Shown here: positions 18,358 to 28,039 of the stretch, piece by piece
Numbering within the stretch: position 1 is the first letter of the stretch
How the letters are laid out: each line of letters begins with the position of its first letter
Assembly (NCBI RefSeq): GCF_026559675.1
Contig: NZ_CP092891.1
Location: 2,542,001-2,606,000, forward strand
Direction: 5' to 3'
DNA from: Microbacterium oxydans
Lineage (GTDB): Bacteria; Actinomycetota; Actinomycetes; Actinomycetales; Microbacteriaceae
Length of the DNA: 64,000 nucleotides
The notes under the pieces: generated by a model
The model's input: the letters and a program-made list of their open reading frames with translations, nothing else
Database searches by the model: none
What the model was told of the DNA's origin: nothing
Made by a program: the position numbers and the translations under genes

Positions 18358-18361
<4 letters not shown>
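16988..18361 (-). CDS. mmsB: Multiple-monosaccharide ABC transporter permease (MmsB/GguB type)
   Basis: A 457-residue integral membrane permease with about ten hydrophobic segments. Family marks are [25 protein letters not shown] (near 80-104; the I-D-L-S-V-G motif is shared by sugar permeases), [16 protein letters not shown] and [19 protein letters not shown]. It is longer than RbsC or XylH because of an extra loop region around residues 170-260, as in MmsB/GguB. Its ATG overlaps the ATPase stop by 4 bp (ATGA), so the two are coupled. It provides the membrane channel for monosaccharide import. Confidence 0.88.
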
Positions 18362-19926
<1,565 letters not shown>

Positions 19927-19958
19927 GGATCTTTCCTCGCGACGTGCGGTCACCTTCG

Positions 19959-19974
19959 ATGTGACCGTTCACAT
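19959..19974. promoter_or_regulatory. LacI-type operator upstream of the sugar transporter
   Basis: ATGTGACCGTTCACAT, perfect 6-bp arms with a CCGT centre. It lies just downstream of a TGTAAT -10-like hexamer (19978-19983, minus strand). A near-identical site precedes the lacI gene at 21185-21200, which strongly suggests that regulator. Confidence 0.7.
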
Positions 19975-19977
19975 TGG

Positions 19978-19983
19978 ATTACA
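19978..19983 (-). promoter_or_regulatory. Candidate -10 of the mmsA-mmsB-chvE promoter
   Basis: TGTAAT on the minus strand, 5 of 6 matches to TATAAT, 52 bp before the GTG start and directly upstream of the operator. Confidence 0.4.
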
Positions 19984-20074
19984 TCGTCCACTCACGACGA
20001 ACCGCTGTCAAGTCCGGGGGCGGATTTCGTGTCGCTACCGTGATGCGACGGGCGGGCGAGCCCGATCTCGGGCC

Positions 20075-20118
20075 GTCGCGCGACGGTCGCGCGCGGGTCG
20101 CGCGCCGGTCGCGCGCCG
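20075..20118. repeat. Four GTCGCGCG copies at exact 11-bp period
   Basis: Copies start at 20075, 20086, 20097 and 20108. The array lies between the lacI 3' hairpin and the transporter promoter. No function is known; see findings. Confidence 0.6.
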
Positions 20119-20122
20119 GTCA

Positions 20123-20138
20123 CCGGGCATTCGCCCGG
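20123..20138. terminator. Hairpin after lacI
   Basis: CCGGGCATTCGCCCGG, a 6-bp GC stem with a 4-nt loop, begins 17 bases beyond the lacI stop. Likely terminator of lacI, which would isolate it from the transporter operon on the same strand. Confidence 0.55.
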
Positions 20139-20155
20139 CCCCGTCCGCCACCGGC

Positions 20156-21169
20156 TCAGCGGGCTGCGGCCGACTCGCGGGCGCGCAGAATCGTCTTCAG
20201 GGGGCCGAACTCCGGCACCTGCTCCCCACGGATCTGCGCGAGGAGGATGCGGACCGCACGCCGTCCGAGTTCCGGGAAGTCCTGGTGCACGGTGCTGAGG
20301 GTGGGCGCCACGTGGGCCGCGACCGGGATGTCGTCGAACCCGATCACGCTCACGTCGTGCGGCACGCGCAGGCCGGAATCCCGGAAGCCGTGCAGCAGTC
20401 CGATCGCCATCAGGTCGTTCGCGGCGAACACGGCCGTGAAGTCCCGGCGCAGCGCGAGCTCCTTGCCGGCGAAGTAGCCGAAGTCCGCGGTCCAGTCACC
20501 GCGGATCGGCGGGAACGTGGGCAGATCCGCCTCGCGCAGGCCGTCCAGATAGCCGCGCATGCGCGACTCCGCCTCGATCCAGTCCTGCGGCCCGGCGAGG
20601 TGCAGGATGTCGCTGTGGCCGAGCGAGATCAGGTGCTCCGTGGCGGCTCGCGCGCCGGCCACCTGGTCGGCGGACAGGCTCACGCCGTCCGACCCCGACG
20701 CCGTCTGCAGCGTGACGAAGGGCATGGCGACGGACATGCCGCGCAGGACATGGAACACGCGCACCTGCGGGGCGAGCACGACGATGCCGTCGACCTGCTC
20801 CCGGGAGAGCTGGCGCACCGCATTGCCGATCGCCTCCGGAGTGGTGTCCGCGAGGTTCAGGGTCGAGACCGAATACCCCTCCTCGCGCGCCGCGTCCTCG
20901 ATGCCGGCGATAGACGAAGTCGGGCCGAACTCCCCGATCGTCGCGGAGAGGATCCCCAGCATGTTCGACTTGCTGGTCACCAGCGCGCGGGCGGCGAGGT
21001 TCGGACGGTAGTCGAGCACCGCGATGGCGTCGAGGACCTTGGCCTTGGTCTCCGGACGGATGCTCGGATGATCGTTGAGCACCCGAGACACGGTCTGATG
21101 GGACACACCGGCGAGTCGAGCGACGTCGCGGATACTCGGCAACCGCGCACGCTCGGAGGCGGTGGACAT
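20156..21169 (-). CDS. LacI family transcriptional regulator of the monosaccharide transporter
   Basis: A 337-residue repressor. HTH IRDVARLAGVSHQTVSRVLNDHP is at residues 12-34, followed by the hinge helix YRPNLAARALVTSKS. The effector-binding domain carries LGILSATIGEFGPTSSIAGIED, FAANDLMAIGLLHGFRDSGLRVP and VIGFDDIPVAAHVAPTLSTV. ATG 21169 has an ideal Shine-Dalgarno (GGAGG, 6 bp); the open frame extends further but across the operator. Two matching operators, one before its own gene and one before mmsA, indicate autoregulation and local control. The inducer is probably the imported sugar. Confidence 0.9.
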   Translation of the reverse strand: MSTASERARLPSIRDVARLAGVSHQTVSRVLNDHPSIRPETKAKVLDAIAVLDYRPNLAARALVTSKSNMLGILSATIGEFGPTSSIAGIEDAAREEGYSVSTLNLADTTPEAIGNAVRQLSREQVDGIVVLAPQVRVFHVLRGMSVAMPFVTLQTASGSDGVSLSADQVAGARAATEHLISLGHSDILHLAGPQDWIEAESRMRGYLDGLREADLPTFPPIRGDWTADFGYFAGKELALRRDFTAVFAANDLMAIGLLHGFRDSGLRVPHDVSVIGFDDIPVAAHVAPTLSTVHQDFPELGRRAVRILLAQIRGEQVPEFGPLKTILRARESAAAR

Positions 21170-21184
21170 CACTTGCCTCCTTGC

Positions 21185-21200
21185 GTGTGCACGGTCACAT
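21185..21200. promoter_or_regulatory. LacI-type operator upstream of lacI
   Basis: On the minus strand ATGTGACCGTGCACAC, 14 of 16 bases identical to the site at 19959-19974, 15 bp before the lacI start. As the gap is divergent it could also affect the + strand amidohydrolase gene. Confidence 0.65.
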
Positions 21201-21348
21201 CGTAGATACATTATGTCTGTCCGGGCGCGTGCGTGCACCTCGCAGGGCCACTACCGGGCATGACGAGTTGTCCGCGGGCACCGGATCGACGCCACGGTTT
21301 CGTCGAGCCGCACCGGAACGGCCCCCTTCAGCATGGCAGGGTGGCGAC

Positions 21349-22833
21349 GTGGACACTCTGCTGCGCGGCGGGCGCGTCATCGACCCGAACACGGAAACCG
21401 ACCGGGTCGCCGACCTCCTGATCGCGGGCGGACGCGTCGCCGCGATCGGTGACGGACTCGCGGCCCCGACGGGTGCGGACGTCGTCGACGCGGCGGGCCT
21501 CATCGTCGGCCCGGGGTTCGTCGACCTGCACAGTCACGTCCATTCGATCGCGGGACAGCGACTGCAGGCGATGGACGGCGTCACCACGGCGCTCGATCTG
21601 GAGGCGGGCCTGATGCCCATCGCGGAGGCGTTCGCCCGAGCCACCGCCGACGGGCGCCCCCTGAACTACGGCTTCTCGGCGTCCTGGTCGCAGGCGCGGG
21701 CGTACGCGCACCTCGACCGCGTGCCCGTCGCCGACTTCACCGCGTCGATGGACCTGCTCGGCACGCCCGACTGGCAGCGCTCCTCCTCCCCCGTCGAACG
21801 CCGCCGCTGGCTGGGGCTGCTGGAGGACGAACTCGGTGCCGGCGCCCTCGGCATCGGCGTGCTCATGGGCTACGCGCCGCGCTCCGACCCGGACGAGTAC
21901 CTGGATCTCGCGCGCCTCGCGGCCGCCGCGCACGCTCCGACCTTCACCCACGTGCGCGAGCTGATCGAGGCCGATCCGCGCACCCCGATCGACGGCTCGG
22001 AGGAGCTCGTCCGCGCCGCCGCCGAGACGGGGGCGGCGATGCACCACTGCCACGTGAACAGCACCTCGCTGCGTCACGTCGACCGCGTGCTGGCCCTGCT
22101 CGACCGCAGCCGCGCCGCCGGCTCCCGCGTCACCGTCGAGGCGTACCCCTACGGCGCCGGGAGCACGGCGATCGGGGCGTTCTTCCTCGCACCCGAGAAG
22201 CTCGCGGGCCTCGGCATCACCCCCTCCTCCCTCGTGCTGGTCGAGACCGGCGAGCGCATCGCCGACGAGGCCCGGCTGCGCGAGGTGCGCGCGGCCGACC
22301 CCGGCGCCACCTGCATCGTGACGTTCCTCGACGAGGCCGACCCCTTCGACCGGGCGCACCTGCACCGTGCGCTCGCCTATCCGGACTCGATCGTCGCGAG
22401 CGACGCGATGCCGATCTCGTGGACCGGAGCCGACGGCCGGGCGATCCACGAGCAGCGCGAATGGCCGCTCCCGGCGGGCGGACATACGCATCCCCGCACC
22501 GCCGGTACGTTCACGAAGTCGCTGCGCCTGATGGTCCTGGAGAGCGGGACCTGGAGCTGGCTGGAGGCCTTCCGCCGCTGCTCCCATCTGCCCGCGCGCG
22601 TGCTCGACGAGGTCGCCTCCGGCATGCGGGCCAAGGGGCACCTGGGGATCGGAGCCGACGCCGACATCGTGGTGATCGACCCCACGACCCTGACCGATCG
22701 CGCGACCTACGCCGACCCGACCCGCCCGTCGCAGGGCATCCGCGCGCTCTACGTGAACGGCACGCCGGTCGTGCGGGCCGGGGGGATCGTCGCCGACGCC
22801 CTTCCGGGGCGCCCCGTGCGCGGAGACGCCTGA
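21349..22833 (+). CDS. Amidohydrolase family protein, N-acyl-D-amino-acid deacylase-like
   Basis: A 494-residue metal-dependent hydrolase of the amidohydrolase superfamily (urease/dihydroorotase fold). Visible features: N-terminal beta-sandwich DTLLRGGRVIDPNTETDRVADLLIAGGRVAAIGDG, metal-binding GPGFVDLHSHVHS (near 56-68), HHCHVNSTS, YPYGAGSTAIGAFFL, and SDAMPISW supplying a likely catalytic Asp. The C-terminal sandwich closes with GADADIVVIDPTTLTDRATY, shared with D-aminoacylases and N-acyl-D-glutamate deacylases. No signal peptide. GTG 21349 starts the fold; the frame runs upstream through the promoter region. As first gene of the D-peptide cluster it may deacylate N-acyl-D-amino acids; exact substrate uncertain. 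Confidence 0.8.
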   Translation: MDTLLRGGRVIDPNTETDRVADLLIAGGRVAAIGDGLAAPTGADVVDAAGLIVGPGFVDLHSHVHSIAGQRLQAMDGVTTALDLEAGLMPIAEAFARATADGRPLNYGFSASWSQARAYAHLDRVPVADFTASMDLLGTPDWQRSSSPVERRRWLGLLEDELGAGALGIGVLMGYAPRSDPDEYLDLARLAAAAHAPTFTHVRELIEADPRTPIDGSEELVRAAAETGAAMHHCHVNSTSLRHVDRVLALLDRSRAAGSRVTVEAYPYGAGSTAIGAFFLAPEKLAGLGITPSSLVLVETGERIADEARLREVRAADPGATCIVTFLDEADPFDRAHLHRALAYPDSIVASDAMPISWTGADGRAIHEQREWPLPAGGHTHPRTAGTFTKSLRLMVLESGTWSWLEAFRRCSHLPARVLDEVASGMRAKGHLGIGADADIVVIDPTTLTDRATYADPTRPSQGIRALYVNGTPVVRAGGIVADALPGRPVRGDA

Positions 22834-22975
22834 GCAGGGATCCTTCGTCGGCGCGAACCAAGGTCCGCACAAGTCTCGTCGCCCGGCACCAACGGGCCGG
22901 CCGAGCACGCGAATAGTCTCGGCCCATCGCCGTCGCCCCGAACGACGACGGCCCACTCGACGAAGAGGAGCGCAC

Positions 22976-24364
22976 GTGTCCGACCTGAACGAAATCGGCA
23001 GCTGGGTGCGGGAGAGCCTTCCCGCGATGCTGGCCGACGCGCACATCCCCGCGGCATCCGTCGCGATCCTGGCCGACGGCGAGATCTTCACCACCGCCGC
23101 CGGCATCCTGAACCGCAACACGGGCGTCGAGGCCGATGAGGACTCGGTCTTCCAGATCGGCTCCATCACGAAGACCTGGACCGCGACGCTCATCATGCAG
23201 CTCGTCGACGAGGGGCTGCTCGACATCGACGCCCCGGTGCGCGACACCGTCCCCGCCTTCGCGATCGGCGACGACGCGGCAGCGAGCACGATCACCGCCC
23301 GGCAGCTGCTGAGCCACGTCAGCGGGTTCGAGGGCGACCTGTTCAACGACACCGGGGTCGGCGACGACGCGGTGGAGAAGTACCTCGCGACGATCGCCGA
23401 CGCCCCGCAGCTCTTCACCCCCGGCGAGCGCTTCTCGTACAACAACGCCGCGTTCGTGGTGCTCGGCCGCATCGTCGAGGTGCTGCGCGGCATGTCGTAC
23501 GACCAGGCGCTGCGCACCTACCTGGCCACCCCGCTCGGGCTGACGCACGTCGCCACCTCGGCATCCGAGGCGATCATGTTCCGCGCCGCGCTCGGGCACA
23601 TCCCGGGCGAGAGCGGTGACGAGCCCGTGCCCGCTCCGGTGTGGAGTCTCGTGCGCTCCAACGTGCCGGCCGGCTCGATGCTCGCGATGACTGCCCGCGA
23701 CCTGGTCACCTACGGGCGCATGCACCTGGACGGCGGGGTCGCCGCCGACGGGACGAGGGTGCTCTCCGAGCAGAGCGTCCGCGCGATGCAGGAGCGACAG
23801 GTCGAGCTGCCCGAGCTCGGAGTCATGGGCGACGCCTGGGGCCTCGGATGGGAGATCTTCGACTGGGACGGCGGCCCCGTGATCGGCCACGACGGCGGCA
23901 CGATCGGCCAGAACGCGTTCCTGCGCATGGTGCCGTCGGCGGGCGTCGCCGTCGCGGTGCTGACGAACGGCGGGCAGACCGTCGACGCCTTCCAGGCGAT
24001 CACGTCGAAGGTGCTGAAGGCCCTCGCCGACGTGACGATGCCCGCACTGCCCGCGCTCCCCGAGACGCCGGTCGCGGTCGACGTCGAGCGGATCCTCGGC
24101 ACCTACTCCTCCTCCGTGTCGGATTCGACCGTGCGGGTGGATGACGACGGCCGCATCTGGCTCGAGCGCACCATGAAGGGCATCTTCGCCGAGCTCGGAC
24201 CCGCCCCCGAGCCCGTCGAGCTGGTCGGCTGGTCGGGCGACACCCTGCTCCCCCGCGAGCGGCAGCACGGCATGCACATGCCGCACGCGTTCGTGGGCGA
24301 CGACGGCAGCGGACGGGCCCTGTACCTGCACACCGGCCGCGCCGACCGCCGGGTGGGCGCGTGA
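22976..24364 (+). CDS. Serine hydrolase, class C beta-lactamase / S12 D-aminopeptidase-like, cytoplasmic
   Basis: A 462-residue beta-lactamase-fold serine hydrolase. Catalytic S63-I-T-K66 (in QIGSITKTWT), the Y155-N156-N157 motif (FSYNNAAF) and a C-terminal HDG motif (IGHDGGTIGQ) are all present. A beta-barrel-like domain follows from about residue 370. No signal peptide is present, unlike secreted beta-lactamases and DD-peptidases, so a cytoplasmic peptidase or esterase is likelier; family S12 includes D-aminopeptidases. GTG 22976 is preceded by GAGGAG. It overlaps the next gene by 4 bp. Its catalytic domain closely resembles the C-terminal half of the fusion protein at 31081-34413. Confidence 0.85.
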   Translation: MSDLNEIGSWVRESLPAMLADAHIPAASVAILADGEIFTTAAGILNRNTGVEADEDSVFQIGSITKTWTATLIMQLVDEGLLDIDAPVRDTVPAFAIGDDAAASTITARQLLSHVSGFEGDLFNDTGVGDDAVEKYLATIADAPQLFTPGERFSYNNAAFVVLGRIVEVLRGMSYDQALRTYLATPLGLTHVATSASEAIMFRAALGHIPGESGDEPVPAPVWSLVRSNVPAGSMLAMTARDLVTYGRMHLDGGVAADGTRVLSEQSVRAMQERQVELPELGVMGDAWGLGWEIFDWDGGPVIGHDGGTIGQNAFLRMVPSAGVAVAVLTNGGQTVDAFQAITSKVLKALADVTMPALPALPETPVAVDVERILGTYSSSVSDSTVRVDDDGRIWLERTMKGIFAELGPAPEPVELVGWSGDTLLPRERQHGMHMPHAFVGDDGSGRALYLHTGRADRRVGA

Positions 24365-25269
24365 CCACCGCGGCGCTCCCGCAGGACACCGCGGTGACCA
24401 TCGCCGAGATCTTCACGGCGGCCGGCGCCGAGGGCTTCCTGCACGCGCGGGAGGTCGGTGTGGACGGCGGAGCGGAGGTGAGCGTCGGCGCCGACGAGCC
24501 CGTGGTGCTCGCCTCGGTGTTCAAGATCCTCGTGCTCACGGCCTACGTGCGCGCGGTCGCCGCCGGTGAACTCGACCCGACCGAGCGGGCCACCGTGACC
24601 GCGCGCTACCGCATCGGCGGCGTGGGCACCGCCGGGTTCTCGGACGACGTCGAGGCCAGCTGGCGCGACCTCGCGCAGAACATGATGACCATGAGCGACA
24701 ACGCCGCGACCGACGTCGTGTATCACCGGCTCGGGAGCGCTGCCGTGAACCGGGTCATCAGCGACCTGGGGCTGCGGCAGACGCGGCTCGTGGGGTGCTG
24801 CGAAGACCTGTTCGCCTCGGTCGTCTCCGATCTCGGCGGCACACCCGACAGCGATCTCGACGAGCTGTTCGAGGGGGCGAGCGCCGCGCAGATCCTCGCT
24901 CTCGACGCGGTGCATCCGGTCAAGACCTCGCACTCCACTCCGCGTGATGTCACGACGCTGCTGAACGCCCTGTGGACCGACACGGCGGCACCGGCCGAGG
25001 CCTGCCGCCAGGCACGCGACATCATGGCGCAGCAGATCTGGCCGCATCGGCTGAGCTCCGGCTTCCCCTCCGGTGTGCGCATCGCGGCGAAGACCGGCAC
25101 GCTGCCCACCTGGCGCAACGAGGCCGGGGTCGTGACCTATCCGGACGGCCGCCGGTACGCCGTGGCCGTCTTCACCCGCGCCGCGTCGCTGGCCGAACGG
25201 CAGCCGCTCGTCGACGCCTCGATCGGTCATGCGGGCTTCGCCGCCGTCGAGCACCTGCGCGCCGGCTGA
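24361..25269 (+). CDS. Serine hydrolase, class A beta-lactamase fold, cytoplasmic
   Basis: A 302-residue protein with the class A motif set: S52-V-F-K55, S112-D113-N114 (MSDNAATDVV) and KTGTLP near residue 245. The Glu166-containing omega-loop motif ExxLN of true class A beta-lactamases is not evident; the region contains CCEDLFASVVSD instead. There is also no signal peptide. These features argue against penicillin resistance and for an intracellular hydrolase acting on peptides or acyl-amino acids. GTG start overlaps the upstream stop (GTGA), so it is translationally coupled to the S12-type gene. Confidence 0.82.
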   Translation: MTTAALPQDTAVTIAEIFTAAGAEGFLHAREVGVDGGAEVSVGADEPVVLASVFKILVLTAYVRAVAAGELDPTERATVTARYRIGGVGTAGFSDDVEASWRDLAQNMMTMSDNAATDVVYHRLGSAAVNRVISDLGLRQTRLVGCCEDLFASVVSDLGGTPDSDLDELFEGASAAQILALDAVHPVKTSHSTPRDVTTLLNALWTDTAAPAEACRQARDIMAQQIWPHRLSSGFPSGVRIAAKTGTLPTWRNEAGVVTYPDGRRYAVAVFTRAASLAERQPLVDASIGHAGFAAVEHLRAG

Positions 25270-25288
25270 CCCGCACCCGTCTCACCCC

Positions 25289-25402
25289 TGCACGATCCAC
25301 TTGCTGCACCATCCACCTGCACCATCCCGAACACTGCACCATCCACCACTGCACGACCCACCTGCACCATCCCGAACACTGCACCATCCACCTGCACCAT
25401 CC
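25289..25402 (+). repeat. Repeat array of eight TGCACSATCC-type 10-mers before the peptide-binding protein
   Basis: TGCACCATCC or a one-to-two-base variant starts at 25289, 25305, 25318, 25335, 25350, 25363, 25380 and 25393. Spacing alternates 13/17, forming a 30-bp unit (with CCGAACAC between units), plus one 15-bp half unit. The array ends 11 bp before the Shine-Dalgarno GGAGG of the downstream lipoprotein gene. It lies in the 155-bp gap of one apparent operon and is probably transcribed. Function unknown. Confidence 0.85.
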
Positions 25403-25424
25403 CGAACACTGCTGGAGGCTTCTG

Positions 25425-27020
25425 ATGCGTTCTCGTACCCCGCTGATCGCGCTGCTGGGCGCTGCGGCGCTCGCCCTGACATCCTGCGCGGCCGGCGCCC
25501 CTCCCGGAGGCAAGGACGGCGCCGAAGGCGTCCTCGCCGACGGCAAGACCTTCACCGCCGTGACGGCGACCGACCCGGGCACGCTCGACCCGTTCACCAC
25601 GGTCATGGGCTCGGCCCGACAGATCGACCGCTACCTGTACGGTCGCCTCGTGGAGGTGCAGAACGACGGCGAGGTGCTCTCCGGCCTCGCGACCAGCTGG
25701 GAGGCCGACACCGCGACGGCGACCTTCACCCTGCGCGACGGGCTGACCTGCGAGGACGGCTCGCCGCTCACCGCATCCGACGTCGCCGCCAACATCACCT
25801 TCATCGGCGACCCGGCCAACGCCTCGCCCCTGGCCGGCCTGCAGGTGCAGCCGGGCACGACGGCCGTCGGCGACGACGACGCCGGCACCGTCACCGTCAC
25901 GAGCGGCAGGCCCGACGCGTTCCTGCTGCAGAACATCGGCAGCATCTCGATCGTCTGCGGCACGGTCGTGGACGATGCGGACGCGCGCGCGGCGGGCAAG
26001 GGCGCGACGGGGATGTTCACCCTCACCGAGATCGCGCCGAACAGCCAGTACACGCTGACCCGACGCGACGACTTCACCTGGGGACCCGGGGACTGGGATC
26101 CCGAGCAGCCGGGCCTGCCGGCCAAGGTCGTCTACCGTGTGATCCCGAACGAGACCACCGCAGCGAACCTGGTGCTGTCCGGCGAGGTGAACGCGGCACT
26201 CGTCCTCGGCCCCGACCGCCAGCGACTGCGCGACGCCGGCCTCTTCTCCACGGAGCTGCCCCTGGCCGCCGGTCAGCTGTTCTTCAACCAGGGCGACGGT
26301 CGCCCGACGGCCGACCAGGCCGTCCGCGAGGCACTCACCCAGGCGCTCGACCTCGACCAGCTCGGGCAGGTGCTCACGAGCGGCGAAGGCACCGAGGCGA
26401 AGAGCCTCGTGACCATCGCACCGAACCCCTGCCAGGCCGACGTCGTCGACGGACTCCTCCCGGAGTTCGACGCGAAGGCCGCAGCGGCGAGTCTCGACGA
26501 TGCCGGCTGGAAGGTCGGCTCCGACGGGATCCGCGAGAAGGACGGCGTCGCGATGGAGCTCACGCTCGTGACCCCGACCACGCTCGGCAACGGCGGCAGC
26601 GCGGCCGCGGAGCTCATGCAGTCGACCTGGAAGGCGCTCGGCGTCTCCGCGACCGTCAAGACGCTCGACTCCCCCGCCCTGAGCGAGGCCCTGTTCGCCA
26701 CGGGCGACTGGGACATCTCGGCCGCACCGCTCGGCGTCTCCCTGCCCAGCATGCTCGTGCCGTTCTACTCCGGACCCACACCGCCGAACGGATCGAACTT
26801 CGCGTCCGTCACCGACGACGCGTACACCGCCGCAGTCACGGCGGCGGCGTCGAAGCCGGGCACCGACGGATGCGCGGACTGGAACGCCGCGGAGGAGGCC
26901 CTGTTCACCTCGGTCTCGGTCGTCCCCTACGTCAACAACGTCCTCACGACGTTCGGCAACAAGGCGACCTTCACCGAGGGCGACGGGATCGACCCCGCCT
27001 CGATCCGGATGTACGAGTAG
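25425..27020 (+). CDS. Peptide ABC transporter substrate-binding lipoprotein (SBP_bac_5 / DppA-OppA type)
   Basis: A 531-residue extracytoplasmic solute-binding lipoprotein. Signal MRSRTPLIALLGAAALA with lipobox LTSC, acylated C21. Family-5 features: ATDPGTLDPFTTVMGSARQIDRYLY near the mature N-terminus, LATSWEADTATATFTLRDGLTCEDGSPLTASDV, and GATGMFTLTEIAPNSQYTLTRRDDF. Only one binding-protein gene accompanies the transporter. GGAGG at 25414-25418 fixes the ATG. Family 5 proteins bind peptides, nickel or oligosaccharides; the surrounding peptidases favour peptides. Confidence 0.9.
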   Translation: MRSRTPLIALLGAAALALTSCAAGAPPGGKDGAEGVLADGKTFTAVTATDPGTLDPFTTVMGSARQIDRYLYGRLVEVQNDGEVLSGLATSWEADTATATFTLRDGLTCEDGSPLTASDVAANITFIGDPANASPLAGLQVQPGTTAVGDDDAGTVTVTSGRPDAFLLQNIGSISIVCGTVVDDADARAAGKGATGMFTLTEIAPNSQYTLTRRDDFTWGPGDWDPEQPGLPAKVVYRVIPNETTAANLVLSGEVNAALVLGPDRQRLRDAGLFSTELPLAAGQLFFNQGDGRPTADQAVREALTQALDLDQLGQVLTSGEGTEAKSLVTIAPNPCQADVVDGLLPEFDAKAAAASLDDAGWKVGSDGIREKDGVAMELTLVTPTTLGNGGSAAAELMQSTWKALGVSATVKTLDSPALSEALFATGDWDISAAPLGVSLPSMLVPFYSGPTPPNGSNFASVTDDAYTAAVTAAASKPGTDGCADWNAAEEALFTSVSVVPYVNNVLTTFGNKATFTEGDGIDPASIRMYE

Positions 27021-27040
27021 TCGAAGACCGGAGGCAGCCG

Positions 27041-28039
27041 ATGGCCAGCACCACCGCCACGCAGGCGATACTGATCAGATCCGCACGGTCGGACAACCCC
27101 TGGGTGTCCTTCCTGGTCCGTCGCGGAGGGCAGTTCCTGCTCTCGGTGTGGGTGCTGGTCACGGCTGCCTTCCTCATGATCCACCTGGTGCCGGGCGACC
27201 CGGTGCGGGCGGCGCTCGGCATGAATGCACCGGTCGAGCTCGTCGAATCGCGTCGGATCGCCCTCGGGCTCGATCAGCCCCTCCTCGCGCAGTATCTGCG
27301 CTACGTCGGCGGTCTGTTCACCGGCGACATGGGCACCTCGATGATCACCGGCCAACCGGTCTCCGAGATCATCGCGACCCGGCTCCCCGCGACCCTGCAG
27401 CTCGCGCTGCTGGCCGTCCTGCTGGTCCTGCTGGTCTCCATCCCGCTCGGCGTGACGATGGCCGTCGCCACGCGCGGCGGACGGCGACGGGGCCTCGAGC
27501 TGGGGTTCGCCACCGGATCCGTGATCCTCGCCGCGATCCCCGAGTTCCTCCTCGCCGTCGGACTCGTCTCCGTGTTCGCCGTCTCGCTGGGCTGGTTCCC
27601 CGTGGCGGGCAACACCGCGCCGTTCTCCCTCGTCCTGCCGGTGGTGGCGCTCGCCGTCGGACCGATCGCGGTGTTCTCGCGCATCATCCGGGTCGAGGTG
27701 CTGTCGGTGCTGGGGCAGGACTTCATCCGCACCGCCCGGGCCAAGCGCCTCGCGCCGCGCCGGATCTACACCCGCCACGCGCTGCCGAACGCCATGACGG
27801 CGACGCTCACGCTCACCGGTCTGCTCCTGACGGGCATGGTCGCCGGCACGGTGCTGGTCGAGAACGTGTTCGCCTGGCCGGGCCTGGGCACCATGATCGT
27901 GCAGTCGATCCTGACCAAGGACTACTCGGTCGTGCAGGGCATCGTCCTCGTCTACGGGGTCGCGGTGCTCGTCGTGAACCTCGCGATCGACGTGATCCTC
28001 GCCCTCCTCGACCCTCGATCCACCATCCGGGAGGCATGA
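27041..28039 (+). CDS. Peptide ABC transporter permease (DppB type)
   Basis: A 332-residue membrane permease with six transmembrane segments. Characteristic pieces: FLMIHLVPGDPVRAALGMNAP near residues 45-65, LGLDQPLLAQYLRYVGGLFTGDMGTS, and the EAA-like coupling helix FIRTARAKRLAPRRIYTRHALPNA (about 228-251). It ends with VFAWPGLGTMIVQSILTKDYSVVQG, standard for DppB. A 36-residue N-terminal cytoplasmic extension precedes the first helix. It starts 20 bp after the lipoprotein gene with GGAGG six bases before the ATG. Confidence 0.92.
   Translation: MASTTATQAILIRSARSDNPWVSFLVRRGGQFLLSVWVLVTAAFLMIHLVPGDPVRAALGMNAPVELVESRRIALGLDQPLLAQYLRYVGGLFTGDMGTSMITGQPVSEIIATRLPATLQLALLAVLLVLLVSIPLGVTMAVATRGGRRRGLELGFATGSVILAAIPEFLLAVGLVSVFAVSLGWFPVAGNTAPFSLVLPVVALAVGPIAVFSRIIRVEVLSVLGQDFIRTARAKRLAPRRIYTRHALPNAMTATLTLTGLLLTGMVAGTVLVENVFAWPGLGTMIVQSILTKDYSVVQGIVLVYGVAVLVVNLAIDVILALLDPRSTIREA

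Noticed and set aside
22976..25269. Beta-lactam resistance genes
   Set aside because: Both proteins lack signal peptides, the class A-like one lacks an evident Glu166 motif, and the context is peptide catabolism.
25289..25402. CRISPR array
   Set aside because: Repeats are 10 bp, units only 30 bp, the sequences between repeats are themselves repeated, and no cas genes are near.
25270..25424. A translated His/Cys-rich leader peptide upstream of the peptide-binding protein
   Set aside because: The frame is open, but no ATG or GTG codon occurs in it between the upstream stop and the lipoprotein start; kept only as a possibility in the findings.
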